64,000 nucleotides of DNA from Pseudomonadota bacterium (GTDB lineage Bacteria; Pseudomonadota; Alphaproteobacteria; Sphingomonadales; Sphingomonadaceae). This document shows, piece after piece, positions 1-8,441 of the stretch. The DNA is taken from assembly GCA_039818985.1 (NCBI GenBank), contig JBCBSU010000001.1, forward strand, positions 1,576,367 to 1,640,366, read 5' to 3'. The notes under the pieces are model-generated. The model saw only the letters and a list, made by a program, of their open reading frames with translations, had not been told where the DNA came from and searched no databases. Both the position numbers and the translations under genes were made by a program. The number at the start of each line of letters is the position of its first letter. Position 1 is the stretch's first letter.

Positions 1-192
1 AAATTCGAAGCCTATCTGATCATCTATGCCCTGTCTCTCGGTGCCGTCGAACGCGGCTCGAAATATCTCGTCCAGTTCCCCGGTGTCGGTGGCTGGCTGC
101 TATTCCTGTGCTGTACCGGCGCGGTGTTCCTCGCCGGCGCCAAGATACTCGACGCCATCGACTATCAGCGCGCCTACGGCCCCGATCATTAA
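1..192 (+). CDS. C-terminal part of an unidentified membrane protein
   Basis: The reading frame is open from the first base and stops with TAA at 190-192, giving the last 63 residues of a protein whose start lies outside the window. The visible part has a hydrophobic stretch (VGGWLLFLCCTGAVFLAG) that would form one membrane helix, with a short polar tail (DAIDYQRAYGPDH). An earlier stretch (AYLIIYALSLGAV) is also hydrophobic. I do not recognise the family. It runs toward the 3' end of the tmRNA gene on the opposite strand and is separated from it by only a few tens of bases. Confidence 0.6.
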   Translation, partial: KFEAYLIIYALSLGAVERGSKYLVQFPGVGGWLLFLCCTGAVFLAGAKILDAIDYQRAYGPDH

Positions 193-214
193 CCAGCATT
201 GCCAGCGATGTGAG

Positions 215-560
215 AGAGGGTCAGGGGTTTCTGTTGCCCGGCACCCCTGAAGCCGCTGGAATCCCTTCTGTTGCCCGGTGGGTCCGACCGCGCAAATTAC
301 TTTCTAATCTCTAGCCGTTAGGCCGCATGATTAGGCAGCAAGTGCGAGTGCTTCGTTATCGTTTGCACTTATTGGTTTTGAGCCTTTAACGGGTTACTCA
401 GCCCGAACGAAAACACCGCTTTTCAACACACGTCGATCCTGGTTCGGCCCCGTCAGAAACCCCGGAAACCGGGATATATGGTGGAGCCGCCGGGTACTGC
501 CCCCGGGTCCGCTGTGCCTATTGTACGCTGCACTTTATCGTCATAGTCCGCCGAAACGGA
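215..560 (-). ncRNA. ssrA: Two-piece (permuted) tmRNA
   Basis: The tmRNA rescues stalled ribosomes with SmpB. The alphaproteobacterial form is circularly permuted: on the minus strand the acceptor piece comes first and ends in CCA at 481-479, and the coding piece starts at 451 with GGGGCCG. These ends rebuild a 7-bp acceptor stem (GGGGCCG with CGGCUCC). The acceptor carries a T-arm-like hairpin (CCGGG and CCCGG). Coding positions 431-424 can pair over 8 bp, with wobbles, to acceptor positions 530-523. The tag frame lies at 366-331. The 3' part of the coding piece has a 13-nt motif twice (229-241 and 266-278), one copy in the loop of a CAGGGGT/ACCCCTG stem (222-249). The outer ends given here are estimates, and the spacer between the pieces should be removed by processing. 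Confidence 0.9.
331..366 (-). other. tmRNA proteolysis tag reading frame
   Basis: Read on the minus strand from 366, the codons give Ala-Asn-Asp-Asn-Glu-Ala-Leu-Ala-Leu-Ala-Ala and then TAA at 333-331. This is a typical alphaproteobacterial tag: it begins AND and ends in the Leu-Ala-Ala degron read by ClpXP. The first Ala codon would be the resume codon. Confidence 0.9.
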
Positions 561-601
561 CAGACCCTATATAACGCGGGAAAACTGAATGAAAAGTGAT
601 C

Positions 602-621
602 GTAGCGGCAAAGGCCGCTAC
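602..621 (-). terminator. Likely terminator of mscL
   Basis: Perfect 8-bp GC-rich inverted repeat GTAGCGGC (602-609) and GCCGCTAC (614-621) with a 4-nt loop, 34 bases past the mscL stop codon. On the minus strand it is followed by a short T-rich stretch (CACTTTTC) a few bases later, so the U-tract is weak. Confidence 0.5.
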
Positions 622-654
622 AGATCATCCATCATCCCAGAAAACAGCCGAAAA

Positions 655-1101
655 TTACTGTTTCTTCAGCTCTTCAAGAATTTTTTCCAGCAACTCGGTC
701 TCGCTCGGGCCTTCGGGCTCGGGCGCGGCTTCCTCTTCTTCCTTTTTCTTCGCCGCCTCGATCATCTTGTTGGCCTGGCGTACCATCAGGAAGATCACAA
801 AGGCGAGGATGACAAAGTTGATCAACACGGTGATGAACTGGCCATAGCCAAGCAGTGGCACACCGGCCTCTTTCAGATCGGCATAGCTGGTCAGCGATCC
901 TTCATAGCCTTCGGGCACCGGCCCGAGCAGGATGAAGCTGTTGGCAAAGTCTGCACCGCCGAAAATCGCACCGACAACCGGCATGATGATATCCTGCGTC
1001 AGCGAGGTGGTGATGGTGGCGAAGGCACCACCGATAATGACCGCAACCGCCAGATCGATAACATTGCCGCGGGCGATAAAATCCCTGAATTCTGCGAACA
1101 T
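655..1101 (-). CDS. mscL: Large-conductance mechanosensitive channel MscL
   Basis: Inner-membrane homopentameric channel that opens under high membrane tension to release solutes during hypo-osmotic shock. At 148 residues it has the family's normal length. The N-terminal amphipathic helix (FAEFRDFIARGNVIDLAVAV) leads into the gate-forming first membrane helix (about 15-45). A periplasmic loop follows, then the second helix (about 85-110, FITVLINFVILAFVIFLMV) and a charged C-terminal helix containing KKKEEEEAAPEPEG. It is a single gene upstream of the tmRNA on the same strand, followed by a hairpin at 602-621. Confidence 0.95.
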   Translation of the reverse strand: MFAEFRDFIARGNVIDLAVAVIIGGAFATITTSLTQDIIMPVVGAIFGGADFANSFILLGPVPEGYEGSLTSYADLKEAGVPLLGYGQFITVLINFVILAFVIFLMVRQANKMIEAAKKKEEEEAAPEPEGPSETELLEKILEELKKQ

Positions 1102-1258
1102 GCTGAAACTCCCTAGATATCAGCGGCATCTCTAGCCATGGCACCGCAAATGTCGAGGAGAAAATACCGTGATTTCATAGCCGCTGATAGGGCTTTACAA
1201 TTGAAAAAGCGCTGTGTTGTTCTTATATAACGCTAACAGTTCTGAGGAGGGATATTTC

Positions 1259-1846
1259 ATGCGATTCTGGAAGTTTCTGGCGCTGGCCGCCGCGACGATC
1301 ACCCTGTCCGCCTGCGGCATCAACAGCGTGCCCACCGCGGAAGAAGCCGCCAAGGCCGAATGGGCCAATGTCGAGGCCGCTTATCAACGCCGCTCCGACC
1401 TGATTCCCAATCTGGTGAACACGGTCAAAGCCGCCGCAGCATCGGAAGAGGAAATATTGACCCAGGTAACCGAAGCCAGGGCCAGGGCCACATCGATCCA
1501 GGTCAGCGCCAATGATCTGACCGATGCCAGCAAGATTGGTGAATTTGCCGCAGCACAGGAACAGCTGGGTGCCGGCCTTGGCCGCCTGCTCGCCAGCTTC
1601 GAGGCCTATCCGCAGATCCAGTCCAACGCCAATTTCCGCGACCTGCAAAGCCAGCTCGAAGGCACGGAAAACCGGATCAATATCGCGCGTCGCGATTATA
1701 ATGAGGCGGTGCGCAAATATAACACCACCATCCGCACATTCCCCGACGCGATCGGTGCCAAGCTGATCCATGGTGCCGAACCTATGGCACCGTTCGAGGC
1801 TGCTCCGGGCTCGGAAACCGCACCTACGGTTGAATTTGGCGGGTGA
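1259..1846 (+). CDS. LemA family lipoprotein
   Basis: LemA proteins are envelope-anchored helical-bundle proteins whose molecular role is unsettled. I chose ATG 1259 because a GAGGAGG ribosome-binding site lies about 10 bases upstream and because it starts a clear lipoprotein signal: a positively charged start, a hydrophobic core and lipobox LSAC with the lipidated Cys at residue 19. The conserved core follows (VEAAYQRRSDLIPNLVNTVK). The protein is 195 residues. Its stop codon overlaps the GTG start of the next gene (GTGA), so lemA and the TPM genes are surely co-transcribed, an association common in bacteria. Confidence 0.93.
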   Translation: MRFWKFLALAAATITLSACGINSVPTAEEAAKAEWANVEAAYQRRSDLIPNLVNTVKAAAASEEEILTQVTEARARATSIQVSANDLTDASKIGEFAAAQEQLGAGLGRLLASFEAYPQIQSNANFRDLQSQLEGTENRINIARRDYNEAVRKYNTTIRTFPDAIGAKLIHGAEPMAPFEAAPGSETAPTVEFGG

Positions 1847-2664
1847 TTGCTCGCGTCAAATATCTCGCCATTATTCTCGCGCTGCTTGTCGGCGCGAGCC
1901 TTGGTGGTCTTGCCAGAGCACAGGACTTTCCCGAGCTCACAGGACGCGTTGTAGATCAGGCCAATCTGCTGACCGACAGTCAGGAGCAGCAGCTTACCGC
2001 TCAGCTGGCGGCGCTGGAGGCCAATTCAACGCGGCAGCTGGTGGTTGCCACGGTCAATAGCCTGCAGGACTATCCCATCGAGGACTATGGCTATCAGCTG
2101 GGCCGCACATGGGGGATCGGCCAAGCCGATAGCGGCGGCGATGCCGAGAAAGACAATGGCGTCATCCTGCTGGTTGCGCCGAATGAGCGCAAGGTGCGGA
2201 TCGAGGTCGGCTATGGCCTCGAACCGATACTGACTGATGCGCTGTCCAGCCGGATCATCAATGACGATATCCTGCCGTTTTTCCGTGATGGCGATTATGC
2301 CGCAGGCATTGCCGCCGGCACCGACGGCCTGCTGACGCAACTTACCCTACCCGAGGAAGAGGCACGGCAAAATGCGCTGGCCGCAGAACGTTCCGATCGT
2401 CAGGACAATCGTTCGGGAAATGCCGGAATGCTGATCTTCTGGCTCGCCATATTGTTCTTCTTCGTGCTGCCAGCCCTCTTCTCGCGCCGTAAAGGCCGCA
2501 AGTATAAGAACGGCTCGGCCGGTCCCATCATCATCTGGGGCGGCGGTGGCTGGGGCGGCGGCTCTTCCGGTGGATCTTCCTGGGGCGGTGGCGGCTTTGG
2601 CGGCGGCGGTTTCGGAGGCGGTGGCGGCGGCTTTGGCGGCGGCGGCGCCTCCGGTGGCTGGTGA
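1843..2664 (+). CDS. Secreted TPM-domain protein with glycine-rich tail (YgcG family)
   Basis: This 273-residue protein has a Sec signal peptide (cleavage near Ala26-Gln27) and a TPM domain at about 30-170 (TGRVVDQANLLTD... GVILLVAPNERKVRIEVGYG...). One membrane helix follows at about 200-215, then a basic stop-transfer patch (RRKGRKYKNG) and a C-terminal tail made almost entirely of Gly with Ser, Trp and Phe. Related TPM domains act in photosystem II repair in chloroplasts or as phosphatases; the bacterial function is not established. The start is GTG, overlapping the lemA stop by 4 bases. The glycine codons vary, so the tail is not a simple slippage tract. Confidence 0.88.
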   Translation: MIARVKYLAIILALLVGASLGGLARAQDFPELTGRVVDQANLLTDSQEQQLTAQLAALEANSTRQLVVATVNSLQDYPIEDYGYQLGRTWGIGQADSGGDAEKDNGVILLVAPNERKVRIEVGYGLEPILTDALSSRIINDDILPFFRDGDYAAGIAAGTDGLLTQLTLPEEEARQNALAAERSDRQDNRSGNAGMLIFWLAILFFFVLPALFSRRKGRKYKNGSAGPIIIWGGGGWGGGSSGGSSWGGGGFGGGGFGGGGGGFGGGGASGGW

Positions 2665-2680
2665 TTGAGGGAAACTGGTA

Positions 2681-3364
2681 ATGGCAAAAGTCAATCAGAT
2701 GACGCCGCATGATCATGAACTGGTCAGCAATGCGGTCAGCAAGGCAGAGCAGACCACCGATGGCGAGATCGTCACCATCGTGACCGAAAAGTCCGACGCC
2801 TATCATGATGTCGGGCTACACTATGCGCTGGGACTGCTGTTCCTCTTCCTCTCCAGCCTGGCGATCTTCCCCAGTTTCTGGATCGATGCCAGTGCACTGG
2901 TCGCGAGCGGCTGGAAGACCCGCTATACCACAGCGCAATATATGACACTGATGCTGGGCATGAGCCTGCTCATCTTCCTTGCAGGGCGCTACCTTTTTGC
3001 CTGGATGCCGCTGCGCATGGCGGTCACCCCCAAGGCGACCAAGGAGCGTCGGGTGCGTCGCCGCGCCATACAGTATTTCAAGGTCGGTGCCGAACGCCGC
3101 ACCATGGCGCTGACCGGCATATTGATCTATCTTTCCATGGCTGAACACCGGGCCGAGATTGTCGCCGATGATGCCATTGCCAACAAGGTCGACCCCGAAG
3201 TCTGGGGCGATGCAATGGCGGCGCTGATAGACGGTGCAAAGCGCGGCGAACCGGGTGAAGGGATGGCCGCCGCAGTCGAGAAGGTCGGTGTCGTTCTGAG
3301 CGAACACTTCCCGAAGAGCGATGCCAACCCCAATGAGCTGCCCGACAGGCTGATTGAGCTTTAA
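2681..3364 (+). CDS. Second TPM-domain membrane protein
   Basis: This 227-residue protein begins with a TPM-like segment without a signal peptide (VSNAVSKAEQTTDGEIVTIVTEKSDAYHDV). Two membrane helices follow at about 45-65 and 88-108. The second half of the TPM fold comes after them (VRRRAIQYFKVGAERRTMALTGILIYLSMAEHRAEIVADDAI). Membrane helices inserted within the domain mark the second of the two TPM paralogues often encoded beside LemA. It lies 16 bases after the previous gene and has a GGGA ribosome-binding site, so it belongs to the lemA operon. The biochemical role is unknown. Confidence 0.85.
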   Translation: MAKVNQMTPHDHELVSNAVSKAEQTTDGEIVTIVTEKSDAYHDVGLHYALGLLFLFLSSLAIFPSFWIDASALVASGWKTRYTTAQYMTLMLGMSLLIFLAGRYLFAWMPLRMAVTPKATKERRVRRRAIQYFKVGAERRTMALTGILIYLSMAEHRAEIVADDAIANKVDPEVWGDAMAALIDGAKRGEPGEGMAAAVEKVGVVLSEHFPKSDANPNELPDRLIEL

Positions 3365-3396
3365 TTTTCCCCCTCTTCTTCAGAAAGCGCAGCGGC

Positions 3397-3930
3397 ATGA
3401 CCGATCATTTCGACCATGATCATCCCGTCGAGATTATGTGGCAGGGGCGCTTTATCACCACCCACCGCAAAGGACGTTGGGAATATGTCTCGCGCAGCCG
3501 GGGCATAGAGGCCGGGGTATTGCTGGCGCTGGTCGGGGGTGATGTATTGCTGGTTGAGCAATATCGCGTGCCCTTGGGCTGCAATTGTCTCGAACTGCCT
3601 GCGGGTCTGATCGGCGATGATGAAGGCGAGGAAGACCCGGAAAGCGCGGCCGCGCGCGAACTGGAAGAGGAGACCGGCTATCGCCCCGGCAAGATGGAAC
3701 CACTGGGCCTTTTCTATTCCTCACCGGGCATGGTCAGCGAGAGCTTTCACCTGTTCCGCGCCACCGAATGTGTGAAGGTCTCCGATGGCGGCGGGGTCGA
3801 TGGCGAGAATATCACCGTACACCGGGTGCCGCTCAATGGCGTTGCCGACTTTATCGATGCCAAGCGCGCGAAAGGATGCGGCATTGATACCCGCATGCTG
3901 TTACTACTCGGCAGCGATATACTGAAATAG
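3397..3930 (+). CDS. Nudix hydrolase (ADP-ribose pyrophosphatase-like)
   Basis: Cytoplasmic hydrolase of nucleoside diphosphates linked to another moiety. The 177-residue protein contains an exact Nudix box at residues 73-95 (G-x5-E-x7-RELEEETGY) with the catalytic glutamates of REL-EE. The preceding LELPAGLI and the following YSSPGMVSESFHLF are typical of the ADP-sugar pyrophosphatase subgroup, so ADP-ribose is the most likely substrate; that is inferred. It starts 32 bases after the second TPM gene on the same strand and may be the last member of that operon. Confidence 0.88.
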   Translation: MTDHFDHDHPVEIMWQGRFITTHRKGRWEYVSRSRGIEAGVLLALVGGDVLLVEQYRVPLGCNCLELPAGLIGDDEGEEDPESAAARELEEETGYRPGKMEPLGLFYSSPGMVSESFHLFRATECVKVSDGGGVDGENITVHRVPLNGVADFIDAKRAKGCGIDTRMLLLLGSDILK

Positions 3931-3951
3931 CGTTCGCGCTAACCGCAATAA

Positions 3952-4230
3952 TCAGCCGAAATTATCGGCATAGGCCTGGATTTTCAGGCTCCGTCGCGGT
4001 GTGTGGACAATACGCGCGGATATGCCATATTTCTCGGCATAGGCCTTGGCGGCCTCGCAATTGGGGAATTTCAACCGCAGCTGCTGTTTCGTATCGCCTG
4101 ATCCGGCCCAACCGGTCAGCGGATCGGGCTTCTTGGCTTCCGCAGGCTCGAATTCCAATATCCACTGGTCGGTCAGGGCACGCCCCGACTGCATGGCGTT
4201 TTTCGGATTCTGATAGATACGTGCGGGCAT
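3952..4230 (-). CDS. Complex I accessory subunit, NDUFS4-like
   Basis: The 92-residue protein matches the ETC complex I conserved-region family, the bacterial relatives of the mitochondrial 18-kDa subunit NDUFS4. Recognisable pieces are ARIYQNPKNAMQSG, WILEFEP, DPLTGWAGSGDT, LKFPNCEAAKAYAEKYG and the C-terminal RSLKIQAYADNFG. In alphaproteobacteria the gene usually stands alone, away from the nuo operon, as here. It would sit on the peripheral arm of NADH dehydrogenase. It is convergent with the Nudix gene, with 21 bases between the stops. Confidence 0.88.
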   Translation of the reverse strand: MPARIYQNPKNAMQSGRALTDQWILEFEPAEAKKPDPLTGWAGSGDTKQQLRLKFPNCEAAKAYAEKYGISARIVHTPRRSLKIQAYADNFG

Positions 4231-4277
4231 GGTCGGTTCCTGAGGTCTCGTCTCGCAATCATGGTTGCAACAAATGC

Positions 4278-4297
4278 GGTTGCGCTCTGCCGCAACC
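4278..4297. terminator. Hairpin downstream of hrpB
   Basis: Inverted repeat GGTTGCG (4278-4284) and CGCAACC (4291-4297) with a 6-nt loop, between the stop of hrpB and the start of the NDUFS4-like gene. No clear T-run follows on the minus strand, so this is a weak terminator candidate. Confidence 0.3.
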
Positions 4298-4328
4298 CTT
4301 TGGGGCGGTCAATAGCGACGTTATGGGC

Positions 4329-6809
4329 TCAGGCCTTTTTCCCGTTGCCGGAACGCGCCTGGGCATTTTTGGTCCGCATATCGGCTATAGCAGAAACCGG
4401 GTTTTCCGGCCAGACATGCTTGGGATAGCGCCCCTTCATGTCACGGCGCACATCGGTCCAACTGCCCGACCAGAAGGCTGGCAGGTCACGCGTCGTCTGC
4501 ACCACCCGACCAGCCGGAGACGTCAGGTTCAACACCAACGCAATGGCCGGGCGGCCGATGGCAGGATGTTCGGCCAGCCCGTACAGCGCCTGCACTCGCA
4601 GCGTGACGCTGGGGGCGGCATCGGCGGCGTAGTCGATCACATGGCGTGTCCCTGCCGGGCTGGTGAAATGCGTCGGGGCCATGGTGTCGATGGTCTGCAG
4701 CGTATCCCAGTCGAGCAGGCCGCGCAGATGTGAGTCGAGCGTAGCGCTATCCAGACCGGTAAAGCGGCGGCGACCGGCAAGAGCCGGCGCAAGCCACTGG
4801 TCGAGCGTATCGCGCAAGGCTCCATCCGACAGCGCCTCGACATCGCAATAGGACGCGCGCTGCCGCAGCGCTTTGGCCGATTCCGGCCATGGAAGCACAT
4901 CCAGGCCATGATCGGCAACATATTGAATCAATGCCGCTGTAGCGGCATCCGGATCGGGACTGGCGATGGGCACACTGGCGAGCCGAATTGCTCCCAGCTT
5001 GCGCTCAAGCCGGGCTTCGACGCGATCAGCTTCGGCATTGTAACTGAGCTGCTCGGTCTCGACGATCCGGTCAGTGCACCAGTGCAGCGTATCGGCTTCG
5101 GACAGTGCCATGGCGCTGGCTATCCGCGCCGATGCTGCCTCACCCTGGGCATGACCGACCACCAGCCACTCCGCTGCCTTCAGGCTGGAGTCGGTTTCGA
5201 GCCGATAACGTCGCCCACCCGCTGATGACCAATATTCGCCCTGCCCGTCCTGCCGCCGCGCCAGCCGGTCGGGAAAAGCCTGAACCAGCAAAATTGCAGG
5301 CGGCGCATCGCGCAAATCAACCCCTCCATTCTGTGGTGCCTCTGCCCTCGCCATTTTGGCCCAGCGGGCAGCAAGCTTGCGCGCATTCTGGCTGCGCCTG
5401 TCTGCCGCATCCGCAAAATGTCGCAAACGGTGCTCGAGATCGATGCTGTCGCCGCCGAGCCCGCGCTCCTGCAACAGCAATGCGATGCGGGCAGCACTCT
5501 CCGCCTGACCGGAGCGTACGGCAACAATCAGCATATGCGCCAGTGGCGGCGGCAGCGGCAGCGCGGCCATAGATCGACCATGCGACGTGATCGCCCCGTC
5601 ATCGTCAATCGCGCCGAAACGCTGCAGCGCGTTCGTCGCGACAGCCAGCGCAGCCAGTGGCGGTGGATCGAGCCAGGGCAAGGCCGCAGGGTCGCGCGCT
5701 CCCCAGAGGCTGCATTGCAGCACCAATGGCATCAGGTCGCTGTCGCTGATCTCGGGGGTGTCAAAGACCGGAAAGCCCTTGGTCGCCGCTTCCTCCCAGG
5801 CGCGATAGACAATGCCCGGTGCCTGACGTCCGGCACGACCTGCGCGCTGCGTCACCGAAGCCTGGCTGGCGCGTTCGGTCACCAGCCTTGTATCGCCCGA
5901 TTTGAGATCGAAATGCGCCTTGCGTGCCATGCCACTGTCGACCACGACGCAGACGCCATCGATGGTCAGGCTGGTCTCGGCAATATTGGTGGAGAGGATC
6001 AGCTTGCGCCGTCCCTCGCCATCGCGGCGGATGGCACGCCGCTGCTCGGCACTCGACAGACCGCCATGCAGCGGCACCAGCGCGATACTATCATCGATCA
6101 TATGCGCCAGCCGTCGCTCGGTAGCCCGGATATCGCCAATGCCGGGCAGGAAACAGAGGATATCGCCTTCGGTTTCGGCCAAGGCCTGCGTCGCAATCCG
6201 GGCCATGCTGACCGCGAGGGGTTGGCGGCTATCGCGACCGACATGATGAAAGGTCAGCGGATAGCTGCGCCCCTCGCTGGTGATCACCGGCGCATTGCCC
6301 ATCAGCGCGGCATAGCGTTCACCATCGACCGTTGCGGACATAGCCAGCAGCCGCAAATCGGGCCGCAGCGCCGTCTGGGCTTCGAGCGCCAACGCCAGAC
6401 CGAAATCGCTGTTGAGGCTGCGCTCATGCACCTCGTCGAACAGCACTGCCGATACATCGGGCAGATCGGGCTGGCGCTGTATCTGTTGCAGGAACACACC
6501 CTCGGTCATCACCACCACTCGCGTGGTACTGCTGGTGCGGCTGTCCATCCGGGTCATATAACCATAGGTTGCGCCAACAGTTTCACCCGCCAGTTCCGCC
6601 ATCCGCTCCGCCGCCCCGCGCGCCGCCACCCGGCGCGGCGATAACAGGAATATCCTGCCACTGAGCCATCGCTGTTCCAGCAATTCCGGCGCTACAGCGG
6701 TGGTCTTGCCCGCCCCCGGGGGTGCGACCAACACCGCATTAGTGGTATCGGCCAGCACCGCCATCAACTTGGGCAGTACCGATGCTATCGGCAGGCCAAC
6801 ACTGCTCAT
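4329..6809 (-). CDS. hrpB: ATP-dependent RNA helicase HrpB
   Basis: DEAH-box helicase of 826 residues, the normal length for HrpB. Visible motifs are Walker A PGAGKTT at 31-37, the DEAH-type box as DEVH at 125-128, MSATVDG (motif III), and the C-terminal helicase motifs STNIAETSLTIDGV and SVTQRAGRAGRQAPG. A long HrpB-specific C-terminal region follows, including the WPENPVSAI segment near the end. Its physiological RNA target is not established. It is the last gene of a minus-strand unit with the polyprenyl synthase and an acetyltransferase; its start overlaps the acetyltransferase stop by 4 bases. Confidence 0.95.
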   Translation of the reverse strand: MSSVGLPIASVLPKLMAVLADTTNAVLVAPPGAGKTTAVAPELLEQRWLSGRIFLLSPRRVAARGAAERMAELAGETVGATYGYMTRMDSRTSSTTRVVVMTEGVFLQQIQRQPDLPDVSAVLFDEVHERSLNSDFGLALALEAQTALRPDLRLLAMSATVDGERYAALMGNAPVITSEGRSYPLTFHHVGRDSRQPLAVSMARIATQALAETEGDILCFLPGIGDIRATERRLAHMIDDSIALVPLHGGLSSAEQRRAIRRDGEGRRKLILSTNIAETSLTIDGVCVVVDSGMARKAHFDLKSGDTRLVTERASQASVTQRAGRAGRQAPGIVYRAWEEAATKGFPVFDTPEISDSDLMPLVLQCSLWGARDPAALPWLDPPPLAALAVATNALQRFGAIDDDGAITSHGRSMAALPLPPPLAHMLIVAVRSGQAESAARIALLLQERGLGGDSIDLEHRLRHFADAADRRSQNARKLAARWAKMARAEAPQNGGVDLRDAPPAILLVQAFPDRLARRQDGQGEYWSSAGGRRYRLETDSSLKAAEWLVVGHAQGEAASARIASAMALSEADTLHWCTDRIVETEQLSYNAEADRVEARLERKLGAIRLASVPIASPDPDAATAALIQYVADHGLDVLPWPESAKALRQRASYCDVEALSDGALRDTLDQWLAPALAGRRRFTGLDSATLDSHLRGLLDWDTLQTIDTMAPTHFTSPAGTRHVIDYAADAAPSVTLRVQALYGLAEHPAIGRPAIALVLNLTSPAGRVVQTTRDLPAFWSGSWTDVRRDMKGRYPKHVWPENPVSAIADMRTKNAQARSGNGKKA

Positions 6810-7336
6810 GGGTCAATGGCGAGCCGCATCGCACAGCGGGTCTCGCGTGCCAGTCCGTTATCCGCCTCATTCTGCAGATGCTGTTCCAGATAGCCGGGCA
6901 TATCCTCCTCCAGCATGGCAAAGCCGTAACGCGCATAAAATGGCGCATTCCATGGCACTGCGCGGAAGGTGGTCAGCGTGATTGCGCCAAAACCATGGTC
7001 GCGGGCAAATTGCTGCGCTGTATCCAGCAGGGTGCGCCCTACCCCCTTGCCCTGCCACTGGCTGCTCACGGACAGTTCCTGAATATAGATATCGCTCGAA
7101 CGGCTATCGGTTTGCAAGAAGCCGATTGGCGCTTCACCGGTGCTGTCCAGCGCCAGCCAGGCTGGCCCTTTCTGCAACATGTATTCGCGTTCTTCCGCGT
7201 CCGGAACATCGGCGCTGGCGATATGCGCATAATCGGGCAGATCGGCAAAAGCGGCAGCGGCATCGATCTCGATCGCCGGTAGCGCATGACAATCAGCAGC
7301 CTGCAATGGTCTGATTGTAAATCGCTTTTCCGGCAA
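6806..7336 (-). CDS. GNAT family N-acetyltransferase
   Basis: This 176-residue protein has the GNAT acetyl-CoA-binding segment IQELSVSSQWQGKGVGRTLLDTAQQFA (R/Q-x-x-G-x-G/A as QGKGVG) and the C-terminal WNAPFYARYGFAML strand pair. The acceptor substrate cannot be told from sequence. The first possible codon is TTG at 7336; no ATG occurs early enough to give a complete domain, so a TTG start is likely. It lies 5 bases after the polyprenyl synthase stop and overlaps hrpB by 4 bases, indicating one transcript. Confidence 0.85.
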   Translation of the reverse strand: MPEKRFTIRPLQAADCHALPAIEIDAAAAFADLPDYAHIASADVPDAEEREYMLQKGPAWLALDSTGEAPIGFLQTDSRSSDIYIQELSVSSQWQGKGVGRTLLDTAQQFARDHGFGAITLTTFRAVPWNAPFYARYGFAMLEEDMPGYLEQHLQNEADNGLARETRCAMRLAIDP

Positions 7337-7341
7337 CTGTG

Positions 7342-8355
7342 CTAATATCCCCGCGAAATGGCAAAGGCGACTGTTTCGGTCATCGCTGCCTTGGCATCGC
7401 CCGAGGGAAAGCCGGCAATAGCATCGATGGCCCGCTGGCCATAAAGTCGCGCGCGCTCAATGGTATCGTCCACCGCGCCATTGTCGCGCATCAGGCGGAT
7501 GGCATGGGCCAGATCCTCATCGCTCGAGCGGTGGCCAGCAATCGCATCTTCCCAGAATTTGCGCTCTTCGGTATCGCCGCGCGCATAGGAGAGGATGATC
7601 GGCAGCGTTACCTTGCCCTCGCGAAAATCATCGCCAACCCCCTTGCCCATCGTCTCGGAATCGGATGTGTAATCGATCGCATCGTCTATCAGCTGGAACG
7701 CAATCCCCAGATTGCGACCATAGGCATCAAGCGCCAGTTCGGTCGCCTCATCGCGCTCGGCAACCACCGCAGAAATGCGGCAGGCGGCTGCGAACAGCGC
7801 TGCCGTCTTGGCACCGATGATCGACAGATAGCGCTCCTCATCGGTCTCGATACGGCGCTGGGCGGTCAACTGGTCAACCTCACCCTCGGCAATCACCGCC
7901 GATGCGTTGGAAAGGATGCGTAGCACTTTGAGCGAACCATCCTCAACCATCAGTTCGAATGAGCGACTAAACAGAAAATCGCCGACCAGTACCGTCGCCG
8001 GATTACCGAACACCAGATTGGCCGCCGTCTTGCCGCGGCGCATATCCGATCCGTCGACAACATCATCATGCAGCAGCGTCGCGGTATGGATGAACTCCAC
8101 TGCCGCAGCCAGCTTGTGATGGCGCGTACCGGGATAATCGAGCAGCTTGGCGCTCGCCAGTGTCAGCATCGGTCGCATCCGCTTGCCGCCACCGGCTATC
8201 AGATGGCCGGCAAGCTCCGGAATAAGGGGGATTTCCGACTGCATCCGCTCCAATATGATGCTGTTCACCGCGTTCATATCCTGCGCCACCAGTGCCATGA
8301 TGGGGTTAAGCGATGGATTGTTGTCGCGGTGAAGCGGATGCACGGTTGCAGTCAT
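7342..8355 (-). CDS. ispB: Long-chain polyprenyl diphosphate synthase (octaprenyl/decaprenyl type)
   Basis: Cytoplasmic trans-prenyltransferase that makes the side chain of ubiquinone. The protein is 337 residues from ATG 8355, chosen because the upstream extension is atypical and the family begins shortly before ALVAQDMNAVN. Both aspartate-rich motifs are present: LLHDDVVDGSDMRRG (first, DDxxD) and FQLIDDAIDY (second), with the GGGKRMRP substrate-binding segment. Ubiquinone with 8-10 isoprene units is usual in this group, so chain length is left open. It is divergent from chorismate mutase and leads the unit ispB-acetyltransferase-hrpB. Confidence 0.92.
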   Translation of the reverse strand: MTATVHPLHRDNNPSLNPIMALVAQDMNAVNSIILERMQSEIPLIPELAGHLIAGGGKRMRPMLTLASAKLLDYPGTRHHKLAAAVEFIHTATLLHDDVVDGSDMRRGKTAANLVFGNPATVLVGDFLFSRSFELMVEDGSLKVLRILSNASAVIAEGEVDQLTAQRRIETDEERYLSIIGAKTAALFAAACRISAVVAERDEATELALDAYGRNLGIAFQLIDDAIDYTSDSETMGKGVGDDFREGKVTLPIILSYARGDTEERKFWEDAIAGHRSSDEDLAHAIRLMRDNGAVDDTIERARLYGQRAIDAIAGFPSGDAKAAMTETVAFAISRGY

Positions 8356-8441
8356 GTGCGGTGATTTGGCAATCTGCAGGCTATATGGCAAGCCCTAAGC
8401 GTATTAACATGCGGCAAACGCCCGCTGCACAGGAATCGACC

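Noticed and set aside
589-1116. Long plus-strand frames opposite mscL
   Set aside because: They are shadows of mscL; their composition (rich in His, Arg and Gln) matches no family.
2544-2661. Gly-rich tract as a repeat element
   Set aside because: It is the C-terminal tail of a real TPM protein with varied glycine codons.
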